DNA of 64,000 nt from Cyclobacteriaceae bacterium (GTDB lineage: Bacteria; Bacteroidota; Bacteroidia; Cytophagales; Cyclobacteriaceae). The position numbers and the translations under genes were made by a program. Shown piece after piece: positions 18,043 to 27,310 of this stretch; the first letter of the stretch is position 1, and each line of letters starts with the position of its first letter. Where the stretch lies: assembly GCA_020832305.1 (NCBI GenBank), contig JAFIEV010000042.1, positions 328,607 through 392,606 on the forward strand, in the 5' to 3' direction. The notes under the pieces are model-generated. The model had not been told where the DNA came from. It searched no databases and saw nothing but the letters and a program-made list of their open reading frames with translations.

Positions 18043-18963
18043 TCAGGCCGTTTGGGCAAACATCACTTTATCCCCCTTTGTGGTAAAATGCCATATAAAA
18101 CCTTTATATAACATTTTCAAATGACTCCATTTTCTTTTTAAAAGATACACAAGGGTATTTTTGCCAATGCTTACAGCAATGAAATATAGCAAAAACATAA
18201 GATATTGAAAACCATTTCGGTTTCTCCGCATAAAAAGTATCCGATTTCTATTTAAATAATAGGTTTTCATTGGTGAAGCTGGTCCAACAGAAACAGATTC
18301 CTTATGATACACAACCGAAGAAGGTTCGTAATAAATATCATAACCTGCACGACGTACAGTCATTGAGAAATCCATTTCTTCATAGTACAAAAAATACAAT
18401 TCAGGGAGCATTCCAACCTTTTCTATCACTTCCCTCTTAATCATCATTGCAGCGCCGTGGGCAAAAAAAGTCTTGCCACCTATGTCAAATTGGCCATTGT
18501 CTTTTTCAAGATAACCAATAGATCTATTTCTTCCAGTGATCTGATGAATATCAGTAAAACCAGCATATTGTACAGTGTCGGGTTGATCAAAAAATAGTAT
18601 TTTAGGACAGACGATACCCGCAGTTTTATTTTTTTGAAAGGACTCCAAAAGTCTTTCTATACAATCTTGTGCCAGCTCTGTATCATTATTCAATATGAAT
18701 ATGTACTCACCCCTGGCTTCTTCAATACCCAGGTTGTTACCACCTGCATATCCAAGGTTTATCTCGCTTCGAATAAATTCTACATCTGGGTATTTAGTTT
18801 CAACAATTTCAGCCGGATTCTGAGCCGAAGCATTGTCAACAATAATCAATTCAATATTTTGATAACTGATTTTCTCTATGGAAAGCAACAGCTCTTCAGT
18901 GACTTTCCATTGATTGTAGTTGAGTATAACAACAGAGACTAATGGCAATTGATGTTTTTCCAT
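18043..18963 (-). CDS. Family-2 glycosyltransferase, rhamnosyltransferase-like
   Basis: A 306-residue GT-A enzyme. It begins VSVVILNYNQWKVTEELL and has VDNASAQNP in the nucleotide-sugar site, NLGYAGGNNLGIEEARGEYIFILNND as the metal-binding region, and a downstream FFAHGAAMMIKREV and YYEEMDFSMTVRRAGY segment. This is the WbbL-like branch of GT2 often annotated as dTDP-rhamnosyltransferase. A C-terminal hydrophobic stretch (about 255-275) may attach it to the membrane. It is part of the leftward exopolysaccharide operon. Rhamnose specificity is only a suggestion from the family. Confidence 0.85.
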   Translation of the reverse strand: MEKHQLPLVSVVILNYNQWKVTEELLLSIEKISYQNIELIIVDNASAQNPAEIVETKYPDVEFIRSEINLGYAGGNNLGIEEARGEYIFILNNDTELAQDCIERLLESFQKNKTAGIVCPKILFFDQPDTVQYAGFTDIHQITGRNRSIGYLEKDNGQFDIGGKTFFAHGAAMMIKREVIEKVGMLPELYFLYYEEMDFSMTVRRAGYDIYYEPSSVVYHKESVSVGPASPMKTYYLNRNRILFMRRNRNGFQYLMFLLYFIAVSIGKNTLVYLLKRKWSHLKMLYKGFIWHFTTKGDKVMFAQTA

Positions 18964-18992
18964 TTCTTTATTTAGGAAAGAGTTTAAGGCTA

Positions 18993-20198
18993 TTATTTCT
19001 TAGTTTTTTCTATTTCATCGAGCGAAATACTTACACGTTTTTCAGTTACCAGAAAATCATTGTGCGCTTTGCGCAATTGAAGCAAACTGCTTACCTGAGA
19101 AACAATAAAAATGGGTGCTCTAAACAGGGCTGTGATAACCTTTGAATCTGTTTTGGCAACGTAAAGTGTTAAAAACATATTAAGGCCAAAAATTACCATG
19201 CATGTTAGAAGAATCCAAGCCAACACAGGGTTGAAAAATAGTGTAACCATACCTGTCATTATGCTTCCCAATACCAGTAAAAAGAGTGGTGGGTAAATAG
19301 TTATAATGCCAAAAAACAACTTTTGAAACCTGAATTTGATAAGACCATTTACAATCAGGTCTAAAGCCAGCTTAACATTTTCAAAATAGGTGTTGATCCA
19401 TCTGATTCTTTGTCGTTGCAAGTCATCTCTTTTACTCACTTTTTCATCATAAATTACAGCATCTCTGGAGTAGGCAATTCTTGTATTCCATTTGTTTGCC
19501 AGATATTGAATTATTTTATCTTCCCCAAGTATGACTTTATTGGAGCTGGTATCAAGCATGGGGTCCTCTAATAATTTTTGAAACATGGCAGCATCAATTG
19601 ACATACCCGAACCGGAAACGGGAGATGAGCCTCCAAGTAAATACGGCAAATATTTATCGGCGTAATTATGATATGCTTCACCTGCAGCATCGAGTCGGGC
19701 ATAGGTCGTTTCTGTATTTTTGGCAACCCTGTCTCCCTGTACAAAGTCGAATCCCTTTTGATGGTATGCATTCATAATCTTAAGAAAATCTTGCCTTACC
19801 AGATTATCGGGATCAAAAATCACAACTTTATCATGAGCCCTTTTAAAATACGCTACGGCATATTTCATGGATTTTACCTTTGACTTCAGCGCTTGTGATG
19901 GAAATAAAATGGTAAGTTTCTCATCCTGTAGCGGAAAGACTTCTTCAGGGCACAAATCAGCTACCACATAAATATGAAATTTATCATATTTTTGCTTTAA
20001 TAGGGAATTAACCAACTGAACCGGCACCTCAAGGTTTTTGAAGGCTGTAATGACACATGCAAAATCTTTGGAGTTATCCTCAGGCTCATTTACTTCTATT
20101 TTCTCCCTGACCAAAAAGCTAATCAGCAGCATACAAAATGGGAGTAGCAGAAAAAAAGCCAGGCATGTAGTAAAAATTATCAATAGATAAAACACCAT
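18993..20198 (-). CDS. Membrane family-2 glycosyltransferase with DxD and QxxRW motifs
   Basis: A 401-residue GT2 enzyme. An N-terminal transmembrane helix (about 4-28) precedes the catalytic domain, which has DPDN (Asp129 region), GEDK as the conserved ED, and QRQRIRW as the QxxRW motif of processive-type enzymes. Two or three helices close the protein (about 285-360). It may add sugars repeatedly or simply belong to the membrane-anchored GT2 group. It lies 12 bases downstream of the priming transferase gene and probably acts early in repeat-unit assembly. Confidence 0.85.
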   Translation of the reverse strand: MVFYLLIIFTTCLAFFLLLPFCMLLISFLVREKIEVNEPEDNSKDFACVITAFKNLEVPVQLVNSLLKQKYDKFHIYVVADLCPEEVFPLQDEKLTILFPSQALKSKVKSMKYAVAYFKRAHDKVVIFDPDNLVRQDFLKIMNAYHQKGFDFVQGDRVAKNTETTYARLDAAGEAYHNYADKYLPYLLGGSSPVSGSGMSIDAAMFQKLLEDPMLDTSSNKVILGEDKIIQYLANKWNTRIAYSRDAVIYDEKVSKRDDLQRQRIRWINTYFENVKLALDLIVNGLIKFRFQKLFFGIITIYPPLFLLVLGSIMTGMVTLFFNPVLAWILLTCMVIFGLNMFLTLYVAKTDSKVITALFRAPIFIVSQVSSLLQLRKAHNDFLVTEKRVSISLDEIEKTKK

Positions 20199-20210
20199 AG
20201 CAATGAAAGG

Positions 20211-21338
20211 CTATACGTTTTCCTTTTGGAATAATGCCGGAACGGTTCTCAACATAATCAAAAGATCAAACCAGAAAGATGATTTATCAGCATAGGCAAT
20301 GTCTAATTCAATTCTTTCCTCCTCCGACATTTCTCCCCTTCCGCGTTTTGTAACCTGCCATAAGCCGGTAATTCCAGCCGGGGCTAAAAACCTTCTTGCC
20401 CACTGATCTCTTGTTAATTGCTCAGCTTCATATAAGGGAAGTGGTCTGTTACCAACCAATGACATATCACCTTTTAGCACATTGAACAATTGAGGTATTT
20501 CATCGATACTTGTATTTCTGAGAATTTTGCCAATTTTTGTTATACGAGGATCATTTTCAATTTTGAAAAATGTACTCTTTTTCCCATTGCCATTATATTG
20601 ATTTAAATGAGCAAGGTTTTTCAACTCAGCATCAGCACCTACCCTCATAGACCTGAATTTGTAAAAATCAAATACCCGGTACCCTTTACCAGCCCTTTTT
20701 TGGCTGTAAAAAACCGGACCTCTTGATTCTAATCTTATAAGTAAGGCAATAATTGCCAAAGCAGGACTGAGGATTAATAAAAGAAATGATGAAATAAGGA
20801 TATCAGCCAGTCGTTTTAGAAAAGGCATTTTTACCATCGGAACAAAATAGTTCATGGAAATCTGTGGCGCCGCCTCAAATTTGATCAAATCTTTCTTATA
20901 CCTTGACAGAAAATCAACCCTTTCATATATGTCATCTGCGCTGAAAGAACCGGTATAGAAATCATCTATGCCTAATTTCAGTGCCTTGGTACGATCTTCA
21001 GCAGAAGATTCACGGGTAACTATTATAAAAGGAATACTGCTGAAAAATTTATTAGAAGAAATTCTAGAATAAAAACTGAAAGCTGAATTTCCTTCAATAG
21101 AAAAATCTGAAATAATGACTGAAGGTAAGTCTGTATCTCCTAAAATTTGGTTTTCCAACCATATAAATGCTTTGCCAAATGTATCTACAGACAATCCGGT
21201 ATAATTAAAACCATCGAGACTCTCACAAATGTCAACTGCCTGATTACCAATAAACAAAACATTATTGATAACCCTTTCGTTGTTTCCCTCTCTCTCACCG
21301 ATGATTGTTCTTAATTTCATGCTGTCGTGGTGTATCAT
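20211..21338 (-). CDS. Priming sugar transferase fused to a degenerate receiver domain
   Basis: A 375-residue two-domain protein. Residues 25-145 look like a response-regulator receiver: the phospho-acceptor position is kept (VIISDF, Asp78) and so is the Thr (Thr108), but the N-terminal acidic pair is missing and the conserved Lys is Gly130 (DDFYTGSF). Residues 170-375 are the bacterial sugar transferase domain: a hydrophobic anchor, YSQKRAGKGYRVFDFYKFRSMR, the PRITKIGKILRNTSIDEIPQL active region and SLVGNRPLP. This enzyme type links the first sugar phosphate to undecaprenyl phosphate. Its start overlaps the upstream response-regulator stop by four bases (ATGA), implying translational coupling. 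An alternative ATG lies at 21320. Confidence 0.9.
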   Translation of the reverse strand: MIHHDSMKLRTIIGEREGNNERVINNVLFIGNQAVDICESLDGFNYTGLSVDTFGKAFIWLENQILGDTDLPSVIISDFSIEGNSAFSFYSRISSNKFFSSIPFIIVTRESSAEDRTKALKLGIDDFYTGSFSADDIYERVDFLSRYKKDLIKFEAAPQISMNYFVPMVKMPFLKRLADILISSFLLLILSPALAIIALLIRLESRGPVFYSQKRAGKGYRVFDFYKFRSMRVGADAELKNLAHLNQYNGNGKKSTFFKIENDPRITKIGKILRNTSIDEIPQLFNVLKGDMSLVGNRPLPLYEAEQLTRDQWARRFLAPAGITGLWQVTKRGRGEMSEEERIELDIAYADKSSFWFDLLIMLRTVPALFQKENV

Positions 21339-21727
21339 TTCACAATTAGTTTGGTTGTTTTAATCAGTGTGTTTTCAATCGATTCAATTAAAGTCGATGG
21401 ATTAAAAGGCTTGATAAAATAGTCATCAGCACCGAGATCTAAACATCTGGCCTTTTGTTTTGCATCATCATAACCTGTAATAACGATAACCGGAACATTC
21501 TTAAAATATCCGCTTATTTTGATATTTTTCAGAAATTCATAACCATTCAAATTTGGCATATCAATATCTGTGATGATTAAAGAAGGTATCTGACCACTGA
21601 TAAGCCATTGCATCGCTTGTATCCCGTCGCTCATAACTACTACCGAATAACGCCTTTCCAACATTTTCTCAATCAGCTGACACATCGCTCTGTCATCGTC
21701 TATTACCAGTATTTGCCTTTTCTTCAT
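21335..21727 (-). CDS. Stand-alone response-regulator receiver protein
   Basis: A 130-residue single-domain receiver with all catalytic residues: the acidic cluster at 10-12, phospho-acceptor Asp54 (LIITDID), Thr84 and Lys106 (DDYFIKPF). There is no output domain. It is the first gene of the leftward exopolysaccharide operon and overlaps the receiver-sugar-transferase fusion by four bases. The pairing suggests that this regulator acts on that enzyme, for example through receiver-receiver contact, but this is inference. No histidine kinase gene is adjacent. Confidence 0.9.
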   Translation of the reverse strand: MKKRQILVIDDDRAMCQLIEKMLERRYSVVVMSDGIQAMQWLISGQIPSLIITDIDMPNLNGYEFLKNIKISGYFKNVPVIVITGYDDAKQKARCLDLGADDYFIKPFNPSTLIESIENTLIKTTKLIVK

Positions 21728-22152
21728 CTGAAAAATTCAAATGTTTATAAAAATAATTATAAATTAAATTGTATGCAATATTACGAAAATCTGAATAATC
21801 AAACAAATTCTTTAAAAGTTAATATTTCTTGATTTTCAGATTACTTCACTAAAACCCTGTTTTTCAACTATTTAATTACAAAATCTTTTTTAAAAAAAAC
21901 ACAGTACCAAATACACATACACCCTGAGAAGAAGAATTTGTGCGTATAAATTTGACTTTGCATGTATTTATTTGCACATTACAAAGGTAGCAAATCAAGT
22001 ATTCAAAGCAAGTGTTTTGAGTATTTTTTATTGTATCGAATGCATTATTATACTAATTTCAAAAAATACACTCTTTTATTGATAATATAGCGAAAAACAG
22101 ATGCTTTACCTTATAGTGTTTTGAAACTTATGCATGGATGGGAGGGCTTAAC
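21728..22152. other. AT-rich leader and promoter region of the exopolysaccharide operon
   Basis: This gene-free stretch separates the response-regulator start from the malQ terminator. I find no coding sequence or RNA gene. It contains one well-spaced minus-strand promoter (21982-22011), which would leave a leader of about 250 bases, unusually long for this phylum. The leader is very AT-rich with no obvious strong hairpin. Confidence 0.5.
21982..22011 (-). promoter_or_regulatory. Promoter of the leftward exopolysaccharide operon
   Basis: On the minus strand a TTG (22009-22011) is followed after 19 bases by TACCTTTG (21982-21989), an exact TAnnTTTG. Element and spacing both match the Bacteroidota housekeeping promoter. 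The expected transcript starts near 21975. Confidence 0.55.
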
Positions 22153-22196
22153 ATAAAAATGCAGATGGAAAATCAAATAAATCATCTCCATCTGCA
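22153..22196 (-). terminator. Terminator after malQ
   Basis: Perfect 10-bp arms TGCAGATGGA/TCCATCTGCA (22160-22169 and 22187-22196) enclose a 17-base loop. On the minus strand the stem is followed by TTTTTAT. It lies 18 bases beyond the malQ stop. Confidence 0.75.
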
Positions 22197-22213
22197 AACT
22201 CTTTTTTCTTGTA

Positions 22214-24943
22214 TCAACCGGCACTTCTTCCGGATATCTGTACCAAATCGGCTATCATTTTATTCAGGTCATCGGCTTCAAGCAAATCTTCGATATTCAG
22301 GTGGAACCTGTACTTCCAAAAGTGTTGAGGGTTACTGGGCACATTGATTTGCTCTTCCTGCGTATTTTTATTTCTCAGGCGCTCATCCATGGCCAATAAA
22401 TCCTGAATAGGAAAAATTGCCCACATTGAAGGGCTGTAAAGATGCTGAATAACCATTTCACGGCAAAGCCAGGGTTCGCAGAAATAAGGAATAGGCCCCT
22501 GATGCCCGAGAATTTGTTCAAAAAAACGCTGAGATCTTGCCCTGTCTTCTTCCCACCAGCCCCGAATGGTTGACATATCATGACAGGAAGGGCTGCATAC
22601 CGACAAAAATTCATAATCTGACGGATGCCCGAATTCACCGGACGTACCCTTGGGCATACGCTGAATATTGAGGCTCAGAATCCCCAGTTCATTCATAACA
22701 CCCGGAACGCAATCGGGCACCATGCCAAGGTCTTCACCACATACCAGCATATCTGTAGCTGCGGTAATCGCCGGTAATTTTTCCATAGCCCTGCTTCTCC
22801 AGAACGACTCCTGCCGGTGATAGTAATAATGAATATATATGTCATTGAGTATTTTTTGCTGATTTACATCCAATTCCTGATATGAGTGGGTTTGATGCAG
22901 CGCGATTTTCGGATGAAAAGCTGTACCGTTAGAATCAGGTTCTTCAAAGAATAATAGATTTCCTATCAGCTGATACATTCCATAGCGAAAAGTGCTCTTT
23001 TTTTCTTTCTCCAAAGGGGTATCCTCATCATCCTCCCGGGTATAGGCTTCAATTTTTTTCTGAGTGTTATATTCCTCCCTGATTTCATAGCTGTCATTAT
23101 CGCGTTTTTTGAGAAATGTACTTTCCGCTTCCTGAGCGAATTCTCCAAAAATTTCCTGAAACATATATTTTCTGATGTGCGGCTTGCAAAATCGTTCATA
23201 ATTAAAATGAAGACCACGTAAGTGCATTTCATCCAGATACATAGGAATAGCAGGATTAAACCTCCCCATAAGCCCTTCTACCGATTCCGCGGGAATTTCC
23301 CATATTCTAAAGAACCCCAAAATATGATCTATTCGATAAGCATCGAAGTATTCAGCCATTTTTTGCAACCGCTTACGCCACCACTGATATCCATCTTTGG
23401 CCATTTCTTCCCAGTTATAGGTTGGAAATTTCCAATTCTGACCGGCAATGGCATAAGCATCAGGAGGTGCCCCGGCTTGTTTATCCATGTGGTATAAATG
23501 GGGCGCTACCCATGCATCAACACTGTTTCGATAAATACCGATTGGGATATCACCTTTTAACACTACGCCCTTTTTACGGGCATAGGAGGAGGCCTCAGAC
23601 AGTTGCTTGTGCAAGTGGTATTGAATAAAATAATGTACTGCTATATGCTCAAAATGGGGTTGATCCGGTTCGGCGTATGATTCCACCTTTGCAGGGTCGA
23701 AGGTGCTGAATTCAGGCCATGATTCAAATTCAGGAGTTTTATTCAAATCCCTGAGTCTTGAAAATACCGCATAGGGAACCAGCCATTCCCTGTTTTGATT
23801 AAAAAATTTTATAAATTCAGGCTCATTCAGGAAATCACTTTTTTGTTCGTCAAAAATTTTCTTAAAAAAAGAAGACTTAACTTTCATTACCGCCTCGTAA
23901 TCTACATCTTTCTTTTCATTGAGCTTTTTCAGTTCCTTTAAAAAACGCTTCATTTCATCCTTATCTTTAAGTGAACCGATGGAAGGCACATTCAGATAAA
24001 TAGGATGTAGTGCAAAAACCGATATGGCAGCATATGGATAAGAATCGAGCCATCGGTGGGTTGCCACCGTATCATTTACGGGTAATATCTGAACCATTTT
24101 CAGATCTGTCTTACGGGCCCAGTCGATTAAAGGAATTAAGTCTTTAAATTCACCTACGCCGCCACTTTTCTTTGTGCGAATGGAAAAAACCGGAATGGCA
24201 ACCCCTGCCGCTTTCCAGCTCCTGGTGCCCTGACGGTACAGGTTATCGGTTTTAACCATTAGCTGGTCCTCTCTGATTTCATGATGAAAATCGAGTTTTC
24301 GGTTTTCCCCTTCCTCCCATGAAAGTAGTTTTTGCCTATCGACATCGTAAATCCCATACTTGTATTGAAGGACTTCTCTGGGTTCCTTAACCTGCAAATC
24401 CACAGTCCAAAGAGGATATTGATCGGCATTGAGTAAGATTGGTTTTGTCACATTCCATTTTCCCAGACTTTTATCATCGCCTAAAACACAAATTTTATGA
24501 TTACGTCCTACCCTGGGGGCATATACCTGGAGACGCAGGTTAAACCCCTTAGGTCCTTTTTTCTTTTCGGCTGTCAAATCTGGCTTAAAAAGGTTTTTGG
24601 TAAAGGCAGATGAAAAAAACACATTCTCATCCGGTGCATTGCTGCGCCAGGTATCCCTGAAGAATATTTCACTGAGTTTTAATTTTTTAAATGAAATACT
24701 TCGCAAAACCCCAAATTCTGAAAAACTTATATGATGCTGTTGATCTTTAAGAATGTAATAATATTCCAAAGTCTTATTTTTATCTTCATCCCTTACCAAC
24801 TGGAGCTTCCACTTTCCTCCTGTTTCGTATTTCATGGGGCGAGCCTCATCGGGATTGTTATTGCCAAGTTCAGGAATATTGCCACAGACATACAAATTTT
24901 GTCCCCACTGGGTCTGATATTCTATTTCAAAATTTAAATACAT
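22214..24943 (-). CDS. malQ: 4-alpha-glucanotransferase (GH77) with two N-terminal CBM20 domains
   Basis: A 909-residue DPE2-type amylomaltase. Two starch-binding CBM20 modules lie at about 1-110 and 130-230 (each with the NxPELGxW/LGKWN-type pattern). The GH77 barrel follows, with AGVAIPVFSIRTKKSGGVGEFKDL at its start, nucleophile Asp539 in YRIDHILGF, acid/base Glu737 in VCGEDLG, and the stabilising Asp in SCHDMST near 795. It disproportionates malto-oligosaccharides in the cytoplasm for glycogen or maltose use. No signal peptide is seen. It appears monocistronic and ends with a strong terminator. Confidence 0.93.
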   Translation of the reverse strand: MYLNFEIEYQTQWGQNLYVCGNIPELGNNNPDEARPMKYETGGKWKLQLVRDEDKNKTLEYYYILKDQQHHISFSEFGVLRSISFKKLKLSEIFFRDTWRSNAPDENVFFSSAFTKNLFKPDLTAEKKKGPKGFNLRLQVYAPRVGRNHKICVLGDDKSLGKWNVTKPILLNADQYPLWTVDLQVKEPREVLQYKYGIYDVDRQKLLSWEEGENRKLDFHHEIREDQLMVKTDNLYRQGTRSWKAAGVAIPVFSIRTKKSGGVGEFKDLIPLIDWARKTDLKMVQILPVNDTVATHRWLDSYPYAAISVFALHPIYLNVPSIGSLKDKDEMKRFLKELKKLNEKKDVDYEAVMKVKSSFFKKIFDEQKSDFLNEPEFIKFFNQNREWLVPYAVFSRLRDLNKTPEFESWPEFSTFDPAKVESYAEPDQPHFEHIAVHYFIQYHLHKQLSEASSYARKKGVVLKGDIPIGIYRNSVDAWVAPHLYHMDKQAGAPPDAYAIAGQNWKFPTYNWEEMAKDGYQWWRKRLQKMAEYFDAYRIDHILGFFRIWEIPAESVEGLMGRFNPAIPMYLDEMHLRGLHFNYERFCKPHIRKYMFQEIFGEFAQEAESTFLKKRDNDSYEIREEYNTQKKIEAYTREDDEDTPLEKEKKSTFRYGMYQLIGNLLFFEEPDSNGTAFHPKIALHQTHSYQELDVNQQKILNDIYIHYYYHRQESFWRSRAMEKLPAITAATDMLVCGEDLGMVPDCVPGVMNELGILSLNIQRMPKGTSGEFGHPSDYEFLSVCSPSCHDMSTIRGWWEEDRARSQRFFEQILGHQGPIPYFCEPWLCREMVIQHLYSPSMWAIFPIQDLLAMDERLRNKNTQEEQINVPSNPQHFWKYRFHLNIEDLLEADDLNKMIADLVQISGRSAG

Positions 24944-25173
24944 ACAGGTAAATCACATTAATTACTGTCGAAAATTAACTATAAAGTTATAATTATTCCC
25001 TCTCAATTACAACCGACACATCCAATGCAAGGCCTTCAATAAAAAAATTAGTCCGACGTCTTCTGTTTATATGTAAAATTTTTCTTTATTTTGACTCTGT
25101 TTACGAATGCGATTGAATTGGAGTGTTACCTGCCAGCTTTTTTTGCCGGAGCATTCCCTCTTTTTTACCGGAT

Positions 25174-27288
25174 ATGAAAAAAACAGCCCTCACTGTAATG
25201 GCGTTGGGTATGTTGTACTTAGTACAGCCTGCTGCCTATGCTCAAAAACCAGATGTCGATTTTTTTGACGACCGTCAAATGATAATCGGTGCCTATTATT
25301 ACCCGGAACACTGGAATCCTGAACATTGGGAACGGGATTTGAAAAAAATGTCTGAACTGGGATTTACCTTTACTCATTTTGGTGAATTTGCGTGGTCTAT
25401 GATGGAACCGGAAGAAGGACGCTTTGATTTTGATTGGCTGGACCGTGCAATAGAAATTGCTGCCAGGTACAAGCTAAAGATAATTATGTGTACGCCCACT
25501 CCTACCCCTCCGGCCTGGTTAACTTATAAACACCCTGAAATACTTACTGTAGATGAACAGGGTATAAAGCAACGGCACGGATCCCGGCTGCACGTTTCTT
25601 ATAACCATCCTGTATACCTACATTATACCGAAAAAATTGTAACCCAACTCGCAAAGCGGTACGGTCAAGATGATCGTATCTGGGGCTGGCAGGTAGACAA
25701 TGAGCCGCATTATGGGGTGCTCTACGATTATTCTGAGCAACATCAAAAAGCTTTCAGAACCTGGCTGGCCTCAAAATATAATACCATAGATGACTTAAAT
25801 GCCGCCTGGGGAAACGCCTTCTGGAGCCAGACTTACAACAATTTTTATCAAATTCGCATCCCTAATGCAAGTGAAGCCCCTCAAGGCGCCAATCCACATG
25901 CACTGCTTGATTTTCAGCGATTTAATGCCGATGAACTTGCTTCAGCCTTGAGATTTCAAACAGAAATTTTAAAAAAACACATAAAAGCTTCTCAGTGGAT
26001 TACCACAAACTACGCGTATTACAAATTTTTACCATCGGTCGATTTATTTAGAAATCAAAACGATTTTCATTTTGCCTCCCATACCATGTATCTGACCAGC
26101 CAGTTTCTAAACGACAGCGGAGATTCATTGGCACACAGGCTTAGCAGCGGCATGGAACTTTCATTTTCAGCGGAATTTGCCAGGTCTATCAATGGATACA
26201 CGGGCATTATGGAGCTTCAACCTGGTCAGATAAACTGGGGAAAAATCAATCCCCAACCACTACCTGGGGCTGTCAGGATGTGGGTATGGCATAGCTATGC
26301 ACTTGGAGATCAGTTTGCTTGCACTTATCGCTTTAGACAACCCTTATTTGGGAGTGAATTTTATCATAAAGGTATATTAGAGCCCGACGGTACCACCTTG
26401 TCTGCGGGTGGCGCAGAGTACGCGCAGGTGATTCGGGAAATTGGAGACCTTCCCATACCAAACAAAATCAGGCTGCCAAAATCACTGAAAAGCAGAAATA
26501 CCGCATTTCTATGGAACCAGGATAACCTGTGGGATCTCGAAAACTACCGGCATCATGAAGATTGGGATACCTGGCAATATTTCTATACATATTATGAAAG
26601 CTTAAAAAGTATGGGCGCAAGGGTAACTTTTATCCAGGAAAAAGATTCATTCGATCCCGAAGTTTACCCTTTTATGGTGGCTCCGGCATTTCAGCTTAGC
26701 GATGATAGCCTTATTGATAAATGGGAAGAATATGTAAAAAAAGGAGGAAACCTGATTCTTACCTGCCGCACCGCTCAAAAGGACAGAAATGGAAAACTAC
26801 CCGAAACCTTATTGCAACAATCTATTTACGGTTTAATTGGCGGCGAAATCGAATTTTTTGATCATTTACCTGCAGCCTGGCCAGGCAAGGTCGATCATAA
26901 TGACAAATCATACCGCTGGCACATCTGGGGTGACGTAATTAAACCCGCAGAGCAAACCCGGGTACTTGCCAAATATGCCGATCAGTTTTATAAAGGTAAA
27001 GCAGCAGTAACGCAAAGAAAGCTTGGAAAAGGCTCCGTAACCTATATAGGCGCCTGGTCGCATAAGGGAGAACTTGAAAAGGCAATACTGTCAGAAGTAT
27101 ATCAAAACAATAAAGCAGAGATTTTACAACTGCCGCCTTATGTCTTTGTGGAATGGCGAAATGGCTATTGGATTGCAGTAAATTATTCCTCCGTAATTGT
27201 GGAAATTCCCGTTACAAAGGGCGCAAATATCATTTATGGAAATCCCGTACTTGCACCTGGTCAGGTGTTGGTTTGGTCTTCTGAATAG
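25174..27288 (+). CDS. Secreted GH42 beta-galactosidase
   Basis: A 704-residue exported enzyme. The signal peptide runs from MKKTALTV to about AYAQ (residue 24). The GH42 barrel starts IIGAYYYPEHWNPEHWERDL; the acid/base is Glu177 in GWQVDNEPHYG and the nucleophile is Glu347 in IMELQPGQINWG, both exact family motifs. A Rossmann-like trimerisation domain (about 450-620) and a small C-terminal beta domain follow. It releases terminal beta-galactose. I chose the ATG at 25174 because it opens the signal peptide; a GTG at 25123 lies upstream. It begins a cassette with an unclassified lipoprotein, a fucosidase and a porin. Confidence 0.92.
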   Translation: MKKTALTVMALGMLYLVQPAAYAQKPDVDFFDDRQMIIGAYYYPEHWNPEHWERDLKKMSELGFTFTHFGEFAWSMMEPEEGRFDFDWLDRAIEIAARYKLKIIMCTPTPTPPAWLTYKHPEILTVDEQGIKQRHGSRLHVSYNHPVYLHYTEKIVTQLAKRYGQDDRIWGWQVDNEPHYGVLYDYSEQHQKAFRTWLASKYNTIDDLNAAWGNAFWSQTYNNFYQIRIPNASEAPQGANPHALLDFQRFNADELASALRFQTEILKKHIKASQWITTNYAYYKFLPSVDLFRNQNDFHFASHTMYLTSQFLNDSGDSLAHRLSSGMELSFSAEFARSINGYTGIMELQPGQINWGKINPQPLPGAVRMWVWHSYALGDQFACTYRFRQPLFGSEFYHKGILEPDGTTLSAGGAEYAQVIREIGDLPIPNKIRLPKSLKSRNTAFLWNQDNLWDLENYRHHEDWDTWQYFYTYYESLKSMGARVTFIQEKDSFDPEVYPFMVAPAFQLSDDSLIDKWEEYVKKGGNLILTCRTAQKDRNGKLPETLLQQSIYGLIGGEIEFFDHLPAAWPGKVDHNDKSYRWHIWGDVIKPAEQTRVLAKYADQFYKGKAAVTQRKLGKGSVTYIGAWSHKGELEKAILSEVYQNNKAEILQLPPYVFVEWRNGYWIAVNYSSVIVEIPVTKGANIIYGNPVLAPGQVLVWSSE

Positions 27289-27310
27289 TGTATGCGATGA
27301 TTTCAAATAA

